From: Calvatia gigantea
Taxonomy: Eukaryota > Basidiomycota > Agaricomycetes > Agaricales > Lycoperdaceae
NCBI GenBank assembly: GCA_025093985.1
Contig: JACAAK010000009.1
Span: forward strand, 2,356,001 to 2,420,000
Direction: 5' to 3'
Length of the DNA stretch: 64,000 nucleotides
Shown: in pieces, positions 44,594 through 56,828 of the stretch
Layout of the letters: each line of letters opens with the position of its first letter
Numbering within the stretch: position 1 is the stretch's first letter
Program-made: the position numbers and the translations under genes
The notes under the pieces: generated by a model
Databases searched by the model: none
Told to the model about the DNA's origin: nothing
Seen by the model: the letters and a program-made list of their open reading frames with translations, nothing else

Positions 44594-46058
44594 CTACACT
44601 TCTGTGGTCTTCGGGGACTGCCTCCGGGTCTCCGGGACGAGGGTGAACATGTCCAACCTCTCACCGTCGTCTCTCGAAGCTTTGCCGCTCGGTACATCAG
44701 CATCCATATCGTCCTCACGTTTTGAGTCGACAGACTCCAGCTTATTTGTCACAAGCCTGATGTGCTCCAGCGTCTCTGCATTTACTACTCTCCGCGTATC
44801 ACCCAAGAACACCTCGTAAAAGAAGACGGCAACTATCATGGCGGCAATATTTGTCAGGGCTGATATTGCGGCGAAGGGCCCAGCGCTGGCTATAAATATT
44901 CACCATAACATCAAGAGTGATTTGTTGGAGCACTTTGAGCATATGCTTACCGCGACTCCCCCAAATGGTCATGGCGAAAAGACGGCCGCCGAGATCGCGA
45001 GAGGTATTCAATATGGCGCCGAAGCTCCAAATGGTCACACCACTGGGAAAGGGGGGGTTAGTTAGTTTAGTTTTACATTGGGGGGATAGCAGACAAATAC
45101 GGAAGACACGTACTATGCGAAGGCGACCACCCAGATTGACATCCTCGGAGTCACCAGGGTATTGGAGGGGTCCATCACGGCCCAGTATGTTGTGCATGCA
45201 AAGAAGCTCTGTTGGAGTATGAGTGAATACAACACACACTTTGGTTTGATTGATCGGAAAATCTCACCGCCATAAACTCGTTCAACCATGCGCCCCACAA
45301 TGATTGCCCCTGAGGAAGGTAAAAAGCAAAGACGCCACTCGGACCGGCACCGGTATACATGAGTTGGTCCAAAACGCCTTCTTTCCGCATGATATCTTCA
45401 ATTTGGTCGAAGATGTAGCGATTTTGGTAATAGATGAGCGTACATGCCAGGTACCCGCCAAGAATATGAGTGAAGATGTAGCTTCATTTCTGTGAGCTTG
45501 GCGTAGAGCTCGGTGGGTGAAACCGATACGTACAATGGTACCTTGCGCAACGGGAAACCTCGATAGATCGCATGGGCAATGGTAATACCAGGATTAAAGT
45601 GCGCTGCCGATATCGATCCACCTATCGAGACAGCAGTAATGATACCAAAGGACACCGCAAAACCAATTTGTATCGGACCGGCTGTCCGAAGAGATTCAAT
45701 GCTTCGTCGTTTCCTGCAATTTCAAGAACTACTTACATGCAAATGATGGTTGTTTAGTCACAACAGCGTTGAGCACATTGAGGGCAGACCCAATTCCTTT
45801 TGTTCCATTCAGTTTCGGGAGACTTGATCATATGAAATTGCATACCGAGATACGAATAAATGATGCATCCTATCTTCACCCAGGCTTCAGTGGACGCTTG
45901 TCATCTGAATGTTGTAGTGAAGCCCATACCAGTTCCGCCCACAGTTCCATCAAAAAGTCGAGGTTTCTTTTATTCCGTTGGGCCTCAATCACATCGAGAA
46001 TCCGAGGTCGTTTGATTATGTCGACGAGATGGACAGTGTGAGGAGGCGAAGCCCGCAT
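44594..46058 (-). CDS. Aquaporin-like channel A with altered NPA boxes
   Basis: MIP-family membrane channel for water or small solutes. ATG 46058 gives MRASPPHTVHLVDIIKRPRI; then in order IGCIIYSYLG, ALNVLNAVVTKQPSF, IQIGFAVSFGIITAVSIGGS, HFNPGITIAHAIYRGFPLRK (first box NPG instead of NPA), GYMCTLIYYQNRYIFDQIED, GVFAFYLPQGQSLWGAWLNE and a sixth-helix region with NTSRDLGGRLFAMTIWG. The second box is NTS in place of NPA; the following R-D-x-G is kept. The cytoplasmic tail VNAETLEHIRLVTNKLESVD is acidic and ends KTTEV at 44594. At least six short introns. First of three minus-strand paralogues. Confidence 0.82.
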
Positions 46059-47239
46059 CGTGCTCGACTTGGGGGTGGGTGCGAGGTGACTAGGAGTGGA
46101 GGCAAGGATAAACTTTCTTGAGCCTTATAAAACAGAAAACGATTGGTCGGTGCTAGCCCGCTTATCACTGCATATCCCGTCTGACGCGGCTAGGGGGAAC
46201 ATTGACAGGCTTCGCCGTCGCTTCGAAGGTGATAATGAGCAACTTCATGTCACAAAGACAGCTGAGCAGTATCCGCGCTGTTTTTGATGGTGTGAAGTGG
46301 TCCCGTGCTAAGGGTAGTCCATGAGTGCATGTGGCTGATCTACTCATCCTAGGCTTCTAAGCTTCGTTAGTGATGGCTCTCGATACACGATCCAAGTATG
46401 TAGCTAGGCATTCAGGGCTCGTGGAGAAGCGTGTGCACAGATCTTACGATTTAGGATAAAACAGAAGCTGCCGAGCCCTTCTGACAAACGCCCAGGTCCA
46501 ACTGTCAACATGTCGTGAGCGGATACCATATTTGGATGAAGGCTGTTAATTAGTGGAATCAGGATTTCTGGCGCCATGATCCTAATTTCCCGTGTACCTA
46601 ACCATCATCAAATGAACCGATGACATGGAGAGTAACCGAGAGAAGCAGGTCTTGGAATGCACTCTGGTGGTGGGGACTCATGGAACTTGGTTTGGAAAGG
46701 GCCTCCCATTTGCTTGATAATTCGGATCAAACCAGTTCTGGAAGTCCTGCAAATACCTTCTGAGGGACTTTTTTTGATTCGTACCATATTAATGAGGCAA
46801 GAGGCTCTTGAGGTGTTTTCCATTGACGAGTTCAGGTGATAAGGTTGGTTGACAGTACCCTTTGAGGCCAGTGAGGGACTATCACCCCTTCCCGAAAAGT
46901 CATCTCAGCCTCCTGCTCTTCGATCATCAAGTTTCAGTATTTCAAGCTCAAGCTTCAAACCGTTTCGACTCCTGTAATGTACTCGTTGACGTTCAATGCT
47001 CGGCGCTCAATATCAATGTCCATATCCTGTTTCGACGGAGCAGTACGAGTTTATTGGACCTTCACACACCGCTAACTTGCCTTTTTTTCACGACTAATCG
47101 CCACTTTCATGGCTTCTACACCCCTGCTCCCTTGGAATCGCCCTCCGCGCTACCGCATTCCCCCCTGGTACCTGATACTGGGTAGCAATTGGATATTGAC
47201 CGTTTTTGGTCTAGGACTTCCGTTGTCACTCCCCCTCCT
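46059..47239. other. Intergenic region between aquaporin A and the aquaporin pseudogene
   Basis: About 1.2 kb. A 107-codon plus ORF (46,862-47,185) shows no family features. No gene is called. Confidence 0.5.
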
Positions 47240-48060
47240 GAGTCGCTAGGCAACGTCTCGTAAAGGAATGTCGCGAATACTCAGCATAGCAGCAACGTTT
47301 GTCAGCGCCGTAATAACGGCGAGCGGATCTTCTGATGGTGTCCAATTTGTGTGCCTATCAGCCTGCCGTGGACAATGGCAACATACGCAGGTTCCAGGAA
47401 ACCCCATACGGTTATAACCCACGGCGACTTCCGGTATCTCTCGGTGAATTTTGATTGTCACTTCCGCAGTTCCAAGCCCCCAGACGGCCACACCACTATT
47501 TATTTTGTCGAGCCTTTACAGGTATTCTGGGAGGCTCTCGAAAGCAGCCCACTCGGCAAACGCTGACACAAATGGTGACACTCTTGGAATGGTAGTGGTA
47601 TTTGTGGGGCCGATGGATACCCCGGATGCGGTCCCCATGAACACCCTCTGCACAAATACTTGTGAGTAACTCCGCCCACATTGACACTGGACAAATAGGT
47701 AAGCATATATGCACCAAGAATTTGTGCAATAAGGTATCTATTAATGGGCGTCAGCACGCTTGACCGGGGGCACGATTCAATGATCGGGGGATCCCTAGAA
47801 TATCTACACATACATGAAATAAATCAACTTTATGCCCGCCTAGCCAACACCTGAAAATCGATGCACATCACTAACACTGACCATCTCCACGAAGAATTAC
47901 AAGGCAACTGTCTTTTGTTCCACTCCTGCTCCAGAATATCAAGAACCTGAACCCGGTTCTGAATATCCCGAAGATATGCAGCAGGGCCCGTGGATTCGGC
48001 CACGGTACTGGGAGGGGTTCTCGGTGAAGAAAGACCCGGCCCACCCACTGAGCTTTCTTT
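47240..48060 (-). pseudogene. Aquaporin-like pseudogene B
   Basis: Its N-terminal part (AAYLRDIQNRVQVLDILEQE, then WNKR) aligns with the starts of paralogues A and C. The middle reads RYLIAQILGAYMLTYL, matching helix 4 of C (YILAQIFGGYVACMLAYYQW). The end (LTNVAAMLSIRDIPLRD) matches the last helix. The segment with the first NPA box (helices 1-3) is missing between about 47,830 and 47,880, and later parts are in different frames. The remaining C-terminal tail is cut short. The order and strand fit a dead tandem copy. Confidence 0.7.
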
Positions 48061-49643
48061 TTGATACCAGGAGGTGAACTTCTGCGTAGTTTTGGACAGG
48101 ACCCCTAGGTCTTGCTCTGAGCGGGGCCGAGGTTTGCGAGGTATGAGGTATCAAGGAACGAGTCCTTATGGACTCCGACGCAAATAAATATGCTACCATA
48201 ATTCAAATATTCAAACTTGAGCTCATTGAAGGAACTTAGCGAGGATATCCTCGTCGTTCGTGGTTGGGACCTTCGTTGACCTGCCGCAGTCGACTGGGTC
48301 TACCATAATACTATCTGTATGCGACAATTAGGAGTGTAGTGCTTCATGCGGGTTTTACGCGACAGCAAATCAGTTGGCGTAAGCGCTTAATGAGCTTCAG
48401 AAGATTACTTATGCGGGGGATGGGATCAGATGGGACCCTTCAGAAATGATCCAATCTGACCCTAGTTTCGCCGACGCAACGGCTGGTGGGGCGTTGTGCT
48501 TTTCATGCACCACAGCTTCGGATATTGCAGGACGATCTGGATACATTTTCAGTCTCATGACGGGGTTGTCTGGAAACGACAGATACGGGGCCTGAAGTTT
48601 TTCTCATATTCTCTGGTGGATGAATTAGCAGGTCATTCGCATGTACGTTGAATACATGGGAAACAGCTCGGGGAAGCAGGCGGTTGGCGGATAACCGTGT
48701 GGGTTCTAAATTATCTTTTTTTCCTGAAGGGTGGGGCGGTCGAAGGGAGGGCATTTTCGGATAAAATCTCCAAAATATGATGCTTAGATCCTGATTGGTG
48801 GTTCTGAAAGGCTCCTCTTGGGGTGGGGGCTGTTCAAGTTCGCGGATTTTCTGCCACCAGACTTTTCAACTGCACGGAATGGCGGCGCACACCACCGGTA
48901 CCAGAGGTTACAAGGCAAACGTCATTCTCAGAGCTTGCACTTGCAAAAAAACCTTGGCAAAAAGTCTAACAGGTACTTGGCACCACTCGGACTGAAACTG
49001 CATGTCACGAGTTGTTGCCGCTGCCGGCGTCGATTAAAGGAGTTCAAAGACTTTGGGCGCCCAAATGTGTCAATAATCCCGCTATCGCCGTAAGTACGGA
49101 TATGAGGTCCTAGATCACCATGAACACTGCAATGTACGTCATTTCGAGGAGATAGACTTGGACGTATATTCGCCAAAAACCTCAATCGTATTTTCCTGGC
49201 TCTCTGTTCAAAGTGGCCCTCAGGCCGTGATACCCGCATACTTGTGATGGGTGAGATATAAATAGCATTCCGGTGGTCTCTCACCCCGGCTATCTCGCGG
49301 GTGCAAAAGCAACATGTGGGGATCGAGATGCACATGTCCAACAGTTGTGGTCTGTTCACATTCAGTACCCGTGGTCTAAAAGTCCGCTCCAGGTCCATCG
49401 GGAGTCAATTTATAGAATAGAAGATTGTTACGGCTGACATGGTCATTGGCGCTTTGCGGCCTTGGAGCCCCGCAACTGATGCCAGCATCGTGAGGATGTG
49501 GGGAAGAATACTGTGAAGTAAGGTTCGTTCTTTAACTAGGGGTACTGCTAGAGGTTATTGGGTCGTCGCTCAGATATATGAGGCGAGCAAAATTCATCGC
49601 TACTATTTTACTATACCACCGTCCGACTTCCGACGCTCATTGC
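48061..49643. other. Gene-poor region between aquaporin B and C
   Basis: About 1.6 kb. The longest ATG ORF is 156 codons on minus (49,398-48,928; MDLERTFRPRVLNVNRPQLL). It is Arg-rich, has no motif I recognise, and could be chance. No repeats noticed. Confidence 0.4.
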
Positions 49644-51066
49644 TTATTTTCGTCGACCTTCAGGCGCAATTTCGTATGCATCAACGCTCGCTTTGTCGGA
49701 ATCCTGGCTTCTACCCTTCTCAAGAGTGTTCTCATCAGCTGTAGGCTCACTGTGGTGAGCAAGCCGCCTGTTGCCGTTGGCAATATGACCAAATTCGATG
49801 GCCTGAGGGGTAACGATCCTGTCCGAATCAGCGAGGAATACTTCGTAGAGGGTGGCGGCGAATAATGTTGCAGGAATATTGGTCAGGGCAGCGATCGCAG
49901 CATAGCGGCCTCCAGCGGCTATTGCAGAGTATTGAAATCGAACTTACCGGCCCAAACAAAAAAACGCACCTTGTGTACCCCAGATCGTCAGGACCCAGAG
50001 ACGTCCGCCCATGTCACGGGCCGTGTTCAAAGCAACCCCAGGCGTCCCATAACTCCAGATGGAGGCGGCGCTTTAAGGCTGCTGTCAGGGTGTACCTGTA
50101 TATATGCAACGGGTTCTCACTCACTATGCGAGAGCAACCGTGGGCGCAGCCAGGATAGGTGGGATCACCACATTGGTGGGGTCATTGACAGCCCAGATCA
50201 CGATACCAACAAAGAAAGCCTTCCGATGGAAATTAGCCACGGCATCCCGGTGAGATTTGAGAGGTTCGTACGTACATTAACAAACTCATTGAGGAAGGTG
50301 GCCCCAAGGGTCATACCGGGAAGTTGATAAAGGGCAAACGCTCCTGGGGCCCCATGAGGCGTGAAGAGCATATCTTCCTGCTTAGCGGCAATCATTTCTT
50401 CTACCATAACGTTAACCAACGGCCGCCATTGGTAGTACGCAAGCATGCAAGCAACGTATCCACCAAAGATCTGTGCCAAAATATACCTTGGTCGGCTCAG
50501 CTTGACTTTTCAAGTCTTCGAAATATATAAACTGACCTTGGTACCTTTCTGACAGGGAAACCGCGGAATATCGTGTAGGCGATCGTGACCGCCGGGTTGA
50601 AATGACCACCGGATGTGCCTGCAGCGATTCCGAGGGCAAACAAGATGCCCAGGGCATATGCAAAGCCGATTTGGAATACAGCTAGAAACTTGATTACGAG
50701 GTTGAACGCATAACAAAACATGAGTACCTACAAGAAAGGCCATCCTGTTTGGTCAGACCTCCGAGAACGAATCCAAGGGTCGAACCGACACCTAACGTGG
50801 AAGAGGTGAGAATTCACGCAGAGCTTGCCAACCTATTAAGTGAGCTCACCAGGAAACACGTAGAGAAAGACCCCCAGCTAGAGAAATTTCATCAGGTAGT
50901 GCACTAATGGCGCCAAGGCGGTCCCACGACTGACCGACTCAGCGAAACATTCCATTAGCCAGTGAACCTCCTTGCGATTGCGTTGCTTCTCCCACTTCGT
51001 GAGAAGGCCAGGTCGCGTGTGGATATCGCCAAGATAGACATAGCGTGAGCGATTCATGTTATTCAT
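49644..51066 (-). CDS. Aquaporin-like channel C
   Basis: ATG 51066 gives MNNMNRSRYVYLGDIHTRPG, then WEKQRNRKEVHWLMECFAE. Further exons: FQIGFAYALGILFALGIAAG, GGHFNPAVTIAYTIFRGFPV (a standard first NPA box), YILAQIFGGYVACMLAYYQW, APGAFALYQLPGMTLGATFL and a second-box exon GVALNTARDMGGRLWVLTIW (NTA in place of NPA). The last exon holds ALTNIPATLFAATLYEVFLA and an acidic tail ending EIAPEGRRK before TAA at 49644. It shares the HxxP-like N-terminal helix, the VRKVP/LRKVP loop and the altered second box with paralogue A, so the two come from a local duplication. Water or glycerol preference cannot be read safely. Confidence 0.83.
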
Positions 51067-53466
51067 GTCGGTAGAACCAGTTGACAGAGGATAAGAGTGG
51101 CCAGAACCTCAGACAAAGGGGAGGTCGTGGGGTCCACCTTTCGAAAAGGTTTTATATCCGTATAAGAATAGCATCCGACACGAGGGTCTCGTGATGCCCA
51201 TGGCCTTGGGAGCGTTGCACCATGTCAAGGATGCCCTGTGGGGAATGTCCCGATGCAACATCTCGGGGAAGGTTTCCAACTGTGGATATGGGGTGTCTAC
51301 TTTTGTCTTCCGACACGGGTGCTGTTGGATCTGGCGTTTAAACGCGGATGTATTCCATTCGAATGATCTGGAATGCATAGTTGGAGGAAGGGGTCGGACC
51401 CAGCAGCAAGCCGCTCAGGGGTTGATTGGGGGTGATAATCTCTCATTCTCCAATCCCATCATGAGTTGCTTTCCCAGTCACTTAGAAATGCGAAGACACC
51501 AGATTGGATGGGTTTTGGGGATCAGAGGAAAAGAACTGAAGAATTTGGGAAAACAGCGATCAAACGCGTGTGCCTGTGATCCGTATGCTTCGTCGAGTTG
51601 TGGTTCGGTCTCCTAATCATTCATATATATTCGTCCGGAATTCCGTTGGATCGGGCAATTTCTGTAGTGTTGGTGTTGCAATTGCCAGAACGATGAGGTG
51701 TCATGCATGTCATGGCTGATCAGAATGTATTTGATCCTGATGACCTATGCTGCGGCAGGGACACCGGCCCAAAAATTGAACCCGGATAGCCGAAAAGTGG
51801 ACTCATCTCACCTTGAGCCAATCGATGAAACTTCATTCTCACACCCACCGACGGATCGCCTTGTTTGAACATCCCATGTGATAGGAACCGTGTGCCTTGG
51901 GGAGGAAAGCGGGGTGTGGGGTTGCAACGGATGCTGAACTTCATTCCAAAAGTTACCTTACTCCAAGCAAATACAACGGACACCGGGGTTGACTTACTAC
52001 TACTGTATGTGGCAAGGCCATGCTGCTGGCCATAGTCTCAATATCCAAGCATATTAAGGATGAAGAGTAATTAAAGCTGGATTAGACATCAGGTATAACG
52101 GCGTGACGAGGACTCTAGGGCATACATCTTAAACTGAAAAATTTTCCGTTTGTCGTGGGTTACCAAAGAAAGTACTTCGCTCATTTCTGGTGTTTGACTT
52201 CGGGACGCTTCAGTTATATGGCATATTCGCGCGCTCTCATACTAGGTGCCTAGGAGGACGGAGGCGCAGCTGGACTAATCGGGAATTCTGTAGCTCGTTG
52301 AAGACATGGCCCATATTCCGATGGATTTCAGGACAGGGCTGTTGTCTGCGGTTTCGGTAAGCATTAATACCGGGTCCAGACATCGAGGCAGTGACATGAT
52401 CTTTTGAGTTACTGCTATTGGCAGACTACATACTTTTACAAAGACGCAGATTTCTGTCTTGGTGAAGCCTTCACACCGTTATGAGCAACTACTAAAGACT
52501 TATCACTCGTCAAGAACGCCTACTTGTTTAAATGTTTTGCAGGACTGTTACTCACATGTAAACAAGTAGGCGTTCTTGACGAGTGGTTAGTAGTTGCTCA
52601 CAATGGTGTGAGAGGGTATTTGGTTGTGGATAGTTGGTATTTTGTTGTATAATTTTTTGACATTCTTTGAGAAAACACCTGGACCCAAGGACTTGTGTTG
52701 AAATGTTAGAAATTGGTTGTTGTGATCTTGTTGAGTGGGATAAGCGTTTGGGATGTTTGGGCAGTTCCTCACCGTGTATTGTTTGGGTTCGAGTTACTAG
52801 AGGTGCCAGGTAGCCTGTCATTAACCGGCAAATAATTACTACCCTGCGAAAGCTCACGACGTATTCACTATGTTACCTTAGCACTACGAACTGCGCGGAA
52901 GAGTTTACCTTTTAGGCTCGGGCTTTGCAGTGATGGAATCATTTTGTCAGCATGGACGTCATGCGCTGTCGTTCAAATCTGAGCCACCGACCTTATTTAC
53001 AGAGTGGTGGATTGAATTTGAGCTCCTTAAACGCGGTGGGTGTGTTTCTTGTTGACTATCCTAACATCATCTTTGGAGTTTCCGGCATTAACTGACTTTG
53101 ACACCTTTGTTCACTCGTGGTGGAAATTTGGGAGAAGGCAGCGGTCATCAGTCCGAAAACCAAAGAATTAGGGAAAGGATGCATGAAATTGAACAGACGC
53201 TACGAAAACCACTCAAGGTGTATACTTGTTGAAGGGAGAAACCCGATCGTCGGTGTGTGGACCTCGAGCACGACCAATCATCAGATATGCGCATCCCGTT
53301 GTAACGGTTCCGTTCTATTGTTGGTGGTAAATTGCCCGAAATCTAATGGAAAGATATTTCCGCCACGTAGGGTTTGTTACTCGTCCTCGTATCCATGTAC
53401 TGACCTCCGTGGACGGTTAGGTACTAAAAATGTATGTCAGAGAAGGTAATGTCGGATAGGGGGCAA
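51067..53466. other. Long gene-free stretch upstream of aquaporin C
   Basis: 2.4 kb with no recognised gene. A 130-codon ORF at about 51,200-51,616 plus and a minus ORF at 51,720-51,983 have no family features. The notable structure is the hairpin at 52,472-52,609. Confidence 0.5.
52472..52609. repeat. Long near-perfect inverted repeat (hairpin)
   Basis: CTCGTCAAGAACGCCTACTT (within 52504-52530) is exactly complementary over 27 bp to 52559-52585 (TAAACAAGTAGGCGTTCTTG onwards), with a 28-bp loop. Pairing resumes outside, CACCGTTATGAGCAACTACT at left against AGTAGTTGCTCACAATGGTG at right. The left arm has an extra bulge of about 8 bp. The total stem is about 50 bp. It could be a fold-back element or the source of a hairpin RNA; no TSD was found. 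Confidence 0.8.
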
Positions 53467-53719
53467 TTACGCACGAGGATATGTAGTGGGAACCATCTCT
53501 GCAGGCCTGTAGCCGAAATGCTCGCGAATGGGAGGGATTGTGACCACCATTACTGGGCCAATGGTGCCGAGAACAACCGAATAAAAAAGAACGGGGCTTT
53601 CGTGAGCTTGACGTTGCTATTTGCGGACCGTCAGCCATGATATTCCCTGTGTGTAAGGGTGTTCGAGAACTCACAAGATATCGATAGGTCTGGCGGAACG
53701 GTAGCAGCAGCGAAGCCAT
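53467..53719 (-). CDS. NADH:ubiquinone oxidoreductase 9.5-kDa subunit (complex I accessory, mitochondrial)
   Basis: Two exons, 53719-53675 and 53616-53467, separated by a 58-bp GT-AG intron, give a 64-residue protein. It starts MASLLLPFRQTYRYLQRQAH and continues ESPVLFYSVVLGTIGPVMVV and TIPPIREHFGYRPAEMVPTT, ending YPRA. The pattern ESPxxFYSxxxGxxGPVxxxxxPPIRxxFGY is that of the fungal 9.5-kDa subunit (NUO9.5-like), a single-span inner-membrane accessory protein. Length and layout fit the family. It lies head-to-head with SNU66, 149 bp between start codons. Confidence 0.85.
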
Positions 53720-53868
53720 AATGGTGAATAAGCTGACGGTGGGTAAAGACGGAAAACAGGAATTTCAACCTGCAAGCTTGCTGACATAAGCGGCTCACTT
53801 TCTTCCTCGTTGTTCAAGGTTCCTGTCGGACCACTGTATACCCAAACACTCATCGTCTATTGCTCAAA
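53720..53868. promoter_or_regulatory. Bidirectional promoter region between the complex I subunit and SNU66
   Basis: Only 149 bp separate the two divergent start codons, so both transcription starts must lie here or in the genes. A minus ATG at 53853 opens a 60-codon frame (MSVWVYSGPTGTLNNEEESE), which could be an upstream ORF of the complex I gene but is more likely chance. No TATA box is evident. Confidence 0.55.
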
Positions 53869-56755
53869 ATGTCAATGGAAGAGAGCATTAGCTTGGAAGA
53901 GACCAACAAGATCCGTATCTCGCTTGGTCTTAAACCTTTGACCGAGGACAAGGCACCCGCAGATGACCAGGGGAAGCAGGCCGAGGCCAACTACCAGAAA
54001 AAGCGGGAGAAAGAGGTGCAGGAGCGCGAAGCAAAGTGTGTGCTGTTTCCTGTCGTCGGAATATACTAATATATGTCTTTTCTTCTTGTAGGAGGGTTGC
54101 AGACGGAATAGCCAAGTGAGTCACCAATCTCCTTCGTCTCACAGTCACTTCCATGGCCTTTCGTTGGCTTTATAGGCTATGGCACCAATGAAATGCACAA
54201 CGCTTATACAATCCTTACTAGGGTACGAAATCGTCGGGAACTCCATGCTTCACTCAAGGGTGCAACGCTTGGTGATGCAGATGACGACACCGACAACACT
54301 CTGAAATGGATCAAGCGCGGCAAGAAGAGGGAAAAGGAGCTAGCAAAGAAAAGACAGGAAGAGCTGGAACAAATGGATAAGGTGTTTCAAGCAGAGTATA
54401 CCGAGCGTACGTTTTCACGGTGTTTCCGTTATCTTGTTTTTGACTTTTTTTCCAGGTGATCTTGAGGGCCTAAAAGTCAACCATGACTTCGACACGCTGG
54501 ACGAAGGTGAAGCCCGTATCCTCACACTTAAAGATAGTCGCATTCTCGACAATGAGGGTGAGATATCAGCCTTATTATGTATCACCCAGGTGACTCAAGC
54601 GTACCACAGAGGATGAGTTACAGAATGTAGAAATGGCAGAAGAGGAACGACGGGAAAAGAACAAGGAACTTAAAATCAAACGGCGTGGCTACACAGGTTA
54701 TGACGATGAGGAATTTCAAGAGGGGACTCAGGGCGTGAAACAATCTATTCTTGCCAAGTACGACGAGGAGCTGGAAGGTCCTAAAGATACTGTGAGTCCT
54801 TGGCTCTTTCACACCTGGCCTCGTTGTGTGACTTCATGTAATACTAGGGCTTCCGATTGGGCTCCGCCGTGGTGTCCAAGAAGGTCAAGCAAGAGGAGGA
54901 GAGGCAAGCTGCGGCCGTAGCCGTCAACAAGTCATTACTCTCCATTGATTATGCTAGTCAGTCTTCCTTTCTAATTGTGTTCCTTACTTATTGATAGAGA
55001 TGATGCCCAGAAAATCTTGATATATCTGACTATAGACAGGGGAGTGAAGTTGGATTCAAGAAACCAAAGGTACTGTCGGTCACATCATTTTTTCATCTCT
55101 AACTGATCCCTGTGTTTAGACAAAGAGGAAACGTCCCTCTCGACGAGCACCGGAACTCTCGGAGCTGGCTAACGACAATCAAATGGACGTTGATGAGGGG
55201 CCTATTGTGCCAGTCCAACGCGAACGCGATCTGAATGCTAATTTTGTCGATGATGATGAGTTGCAATTGGCCCTTGCACGATCCCGTCGTGCAAAATTAA
55301 AGAAGCTGAAGAAGATCTCTCCCGAAGACCTCGCAAAGAGAAGTATGTATCCACCCCAATGAATGATGCGGTCTGATGCTGATGATCTCTTCAGTTGCAG
55401 AACAACGAACACAAGAGGAGGCCGTTGCGCCGATGGAGACCAATGACATCAAGGTGGAAGAGTCCGAAATGGGTGAGGAGGGTATGACATTTGACGATAC
55501 TACGGAGTTCGTACGGTCTGTAGGGCTCAATCCCATCACGAAGCCTAAGCTGGAACCCAAAGAAGAACCGCTACCACCTGTGCGTATGGATTTCGCAGAA
55601 CGGCCAGCATCAAGAGATGTGTCCATGGCGCCGGGTGATGAGGCACTTAACGAACTGGAGACCGGGGAGATTGTGGTGAAGGATGAGGAGGCTGAGGACT
55701 ACGACATGGCAACGCTTAACAACATTGAGGACGCCATCAAAAAGGCGGAGGCCGAAGAAGCAGTGACTGGGGATGACGCTGTCGGGACCTCGGCTGAACA
55801 GACGTTCAGCACTGGGATGGCTTCTACACTCAACATCCTCAGACAGCAAGGTATCCTTGCCCAGCCTACGGCTGACCAACAGGAGCGCGACAGGGTCCAA
55901 CGTCATCGCGACGTGTGGCTCGCCGATAGGCGTTCACGTGTGGCTCAAAGGGAGCTAGAACGTCTACAATCTCGCGGAGGAAACAAGGATCAGGCTCAGC
56001 GCGAATACGAGAATCGACTACGGGAGCAACAAGAAGCCCGCGAGAACCTTGAAATGTTCAAGGATTACAAGCCTGACGTTAACATCGTTTACTACGACGA
56101 GTTCGGTCGGAAGCTGACACCAAAAGAAGCGTGGAAGGCGTTATCCCACAAATTCCATGGCAAGGGGTCTGGAAAGATGAAGACAGAGAAGCGGCTAAAG
56201 AAGATCGCAGAAGAGAAGAAGAAGGAAGCTATGGCGAGCGGTGATACTCCGCTGAGTATGAGCAAGGCATTCCAGCAACGCCAGGAGAAGACCGGCCAAG
56301 CCCACTTCGTCCTCTCGGTCGGTAACAGAGGGTAAGCAATTTTTTGACCTGGTATTGAAATCCTTGCTGATATTGTTTTTAGTGCCGTGCCCCAAGCTTC
56401 AGAGTTCCTGGATGCTCAACCGCTTGCCAAAGGCAAGACGGAGAAGACCAAGAAAAAGAAAGAGGGAAAGAACGCGCAGGCGAAAGTGGAAGCGGGATTT
56501 ATGACTGTACCTGCTCCTCAGGTGCTACCACTGTCCAATGGTGGCAGTCCTGGCCCCTCGAGCTTCTCACATAGTGCATCTGGATCTCCGGCACCAAAAC
56601 CCGGCTTCTCGCGGATCTCCTCTGCCGCAATTGAAACACCATCTCAAGGAGGTACACCTGTTCCCGGCGAGAGGAGCAAGTTGACCATTGGGTTCGGTAC
56701 AAAACGAAAAGCCACAGAAGAACCATACAATTCGCCTGATCCCAAGCGACGGTAG
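53869..56755 (+). CDS. SNU66: U4/U6.U5 tri-snRNP protein SART1/Snu66
   Basis: SART1/Snu66 is a spliceosomal protein needed to bring the tri-snRNP to the prespliceosome. ATG 53869 gives MSMEESISLEETNKIRISLG, then LKPLTED, the family's N-terminal signature. After two short exons comes VRNRRELHASLKG and a long coiled region KRGKKREKELAKKRQEELEQ. It continues DLEGLKVNHDFDTLDEGEAR, ILTLKDSRILDNEG, ERREKNKELKIKRRGYTGYD and DLNANFVDDDELQLALARSR. The large last exons carry TTEFVRSVGLNPITKPK, NIVYYDEFGRKLTPKEAWKA, LSHKFHGKGSGKMKTEKRLK and FQQRQEKTGQAHFVLSVGN. A Ser/Pro-rich tail after an intron near 56,334-56,382 ends NSPDPKRR with TAG at 56755. About nine exons and roughly 750 residues. Confidence 0.9.
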
Positions 56756-56828
56756 TCATGTAGTTAGCACTGTATTTCCTGCTGTCGGAGGTTTTGCGGA
56801 TTAGAGGTGGTATATCATAACGTTAGTC

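Noticed and set aside
48928..49398. 156-codon minus ORF
   Set aside because: ATG start but Arg-rich and unlike any family; not enough support to call a gene.
51191..51616. 141-codon plus ORF
   Set aside because: Starts with GTG, has no motif, and lies in a gene-free stretch; likely chance.
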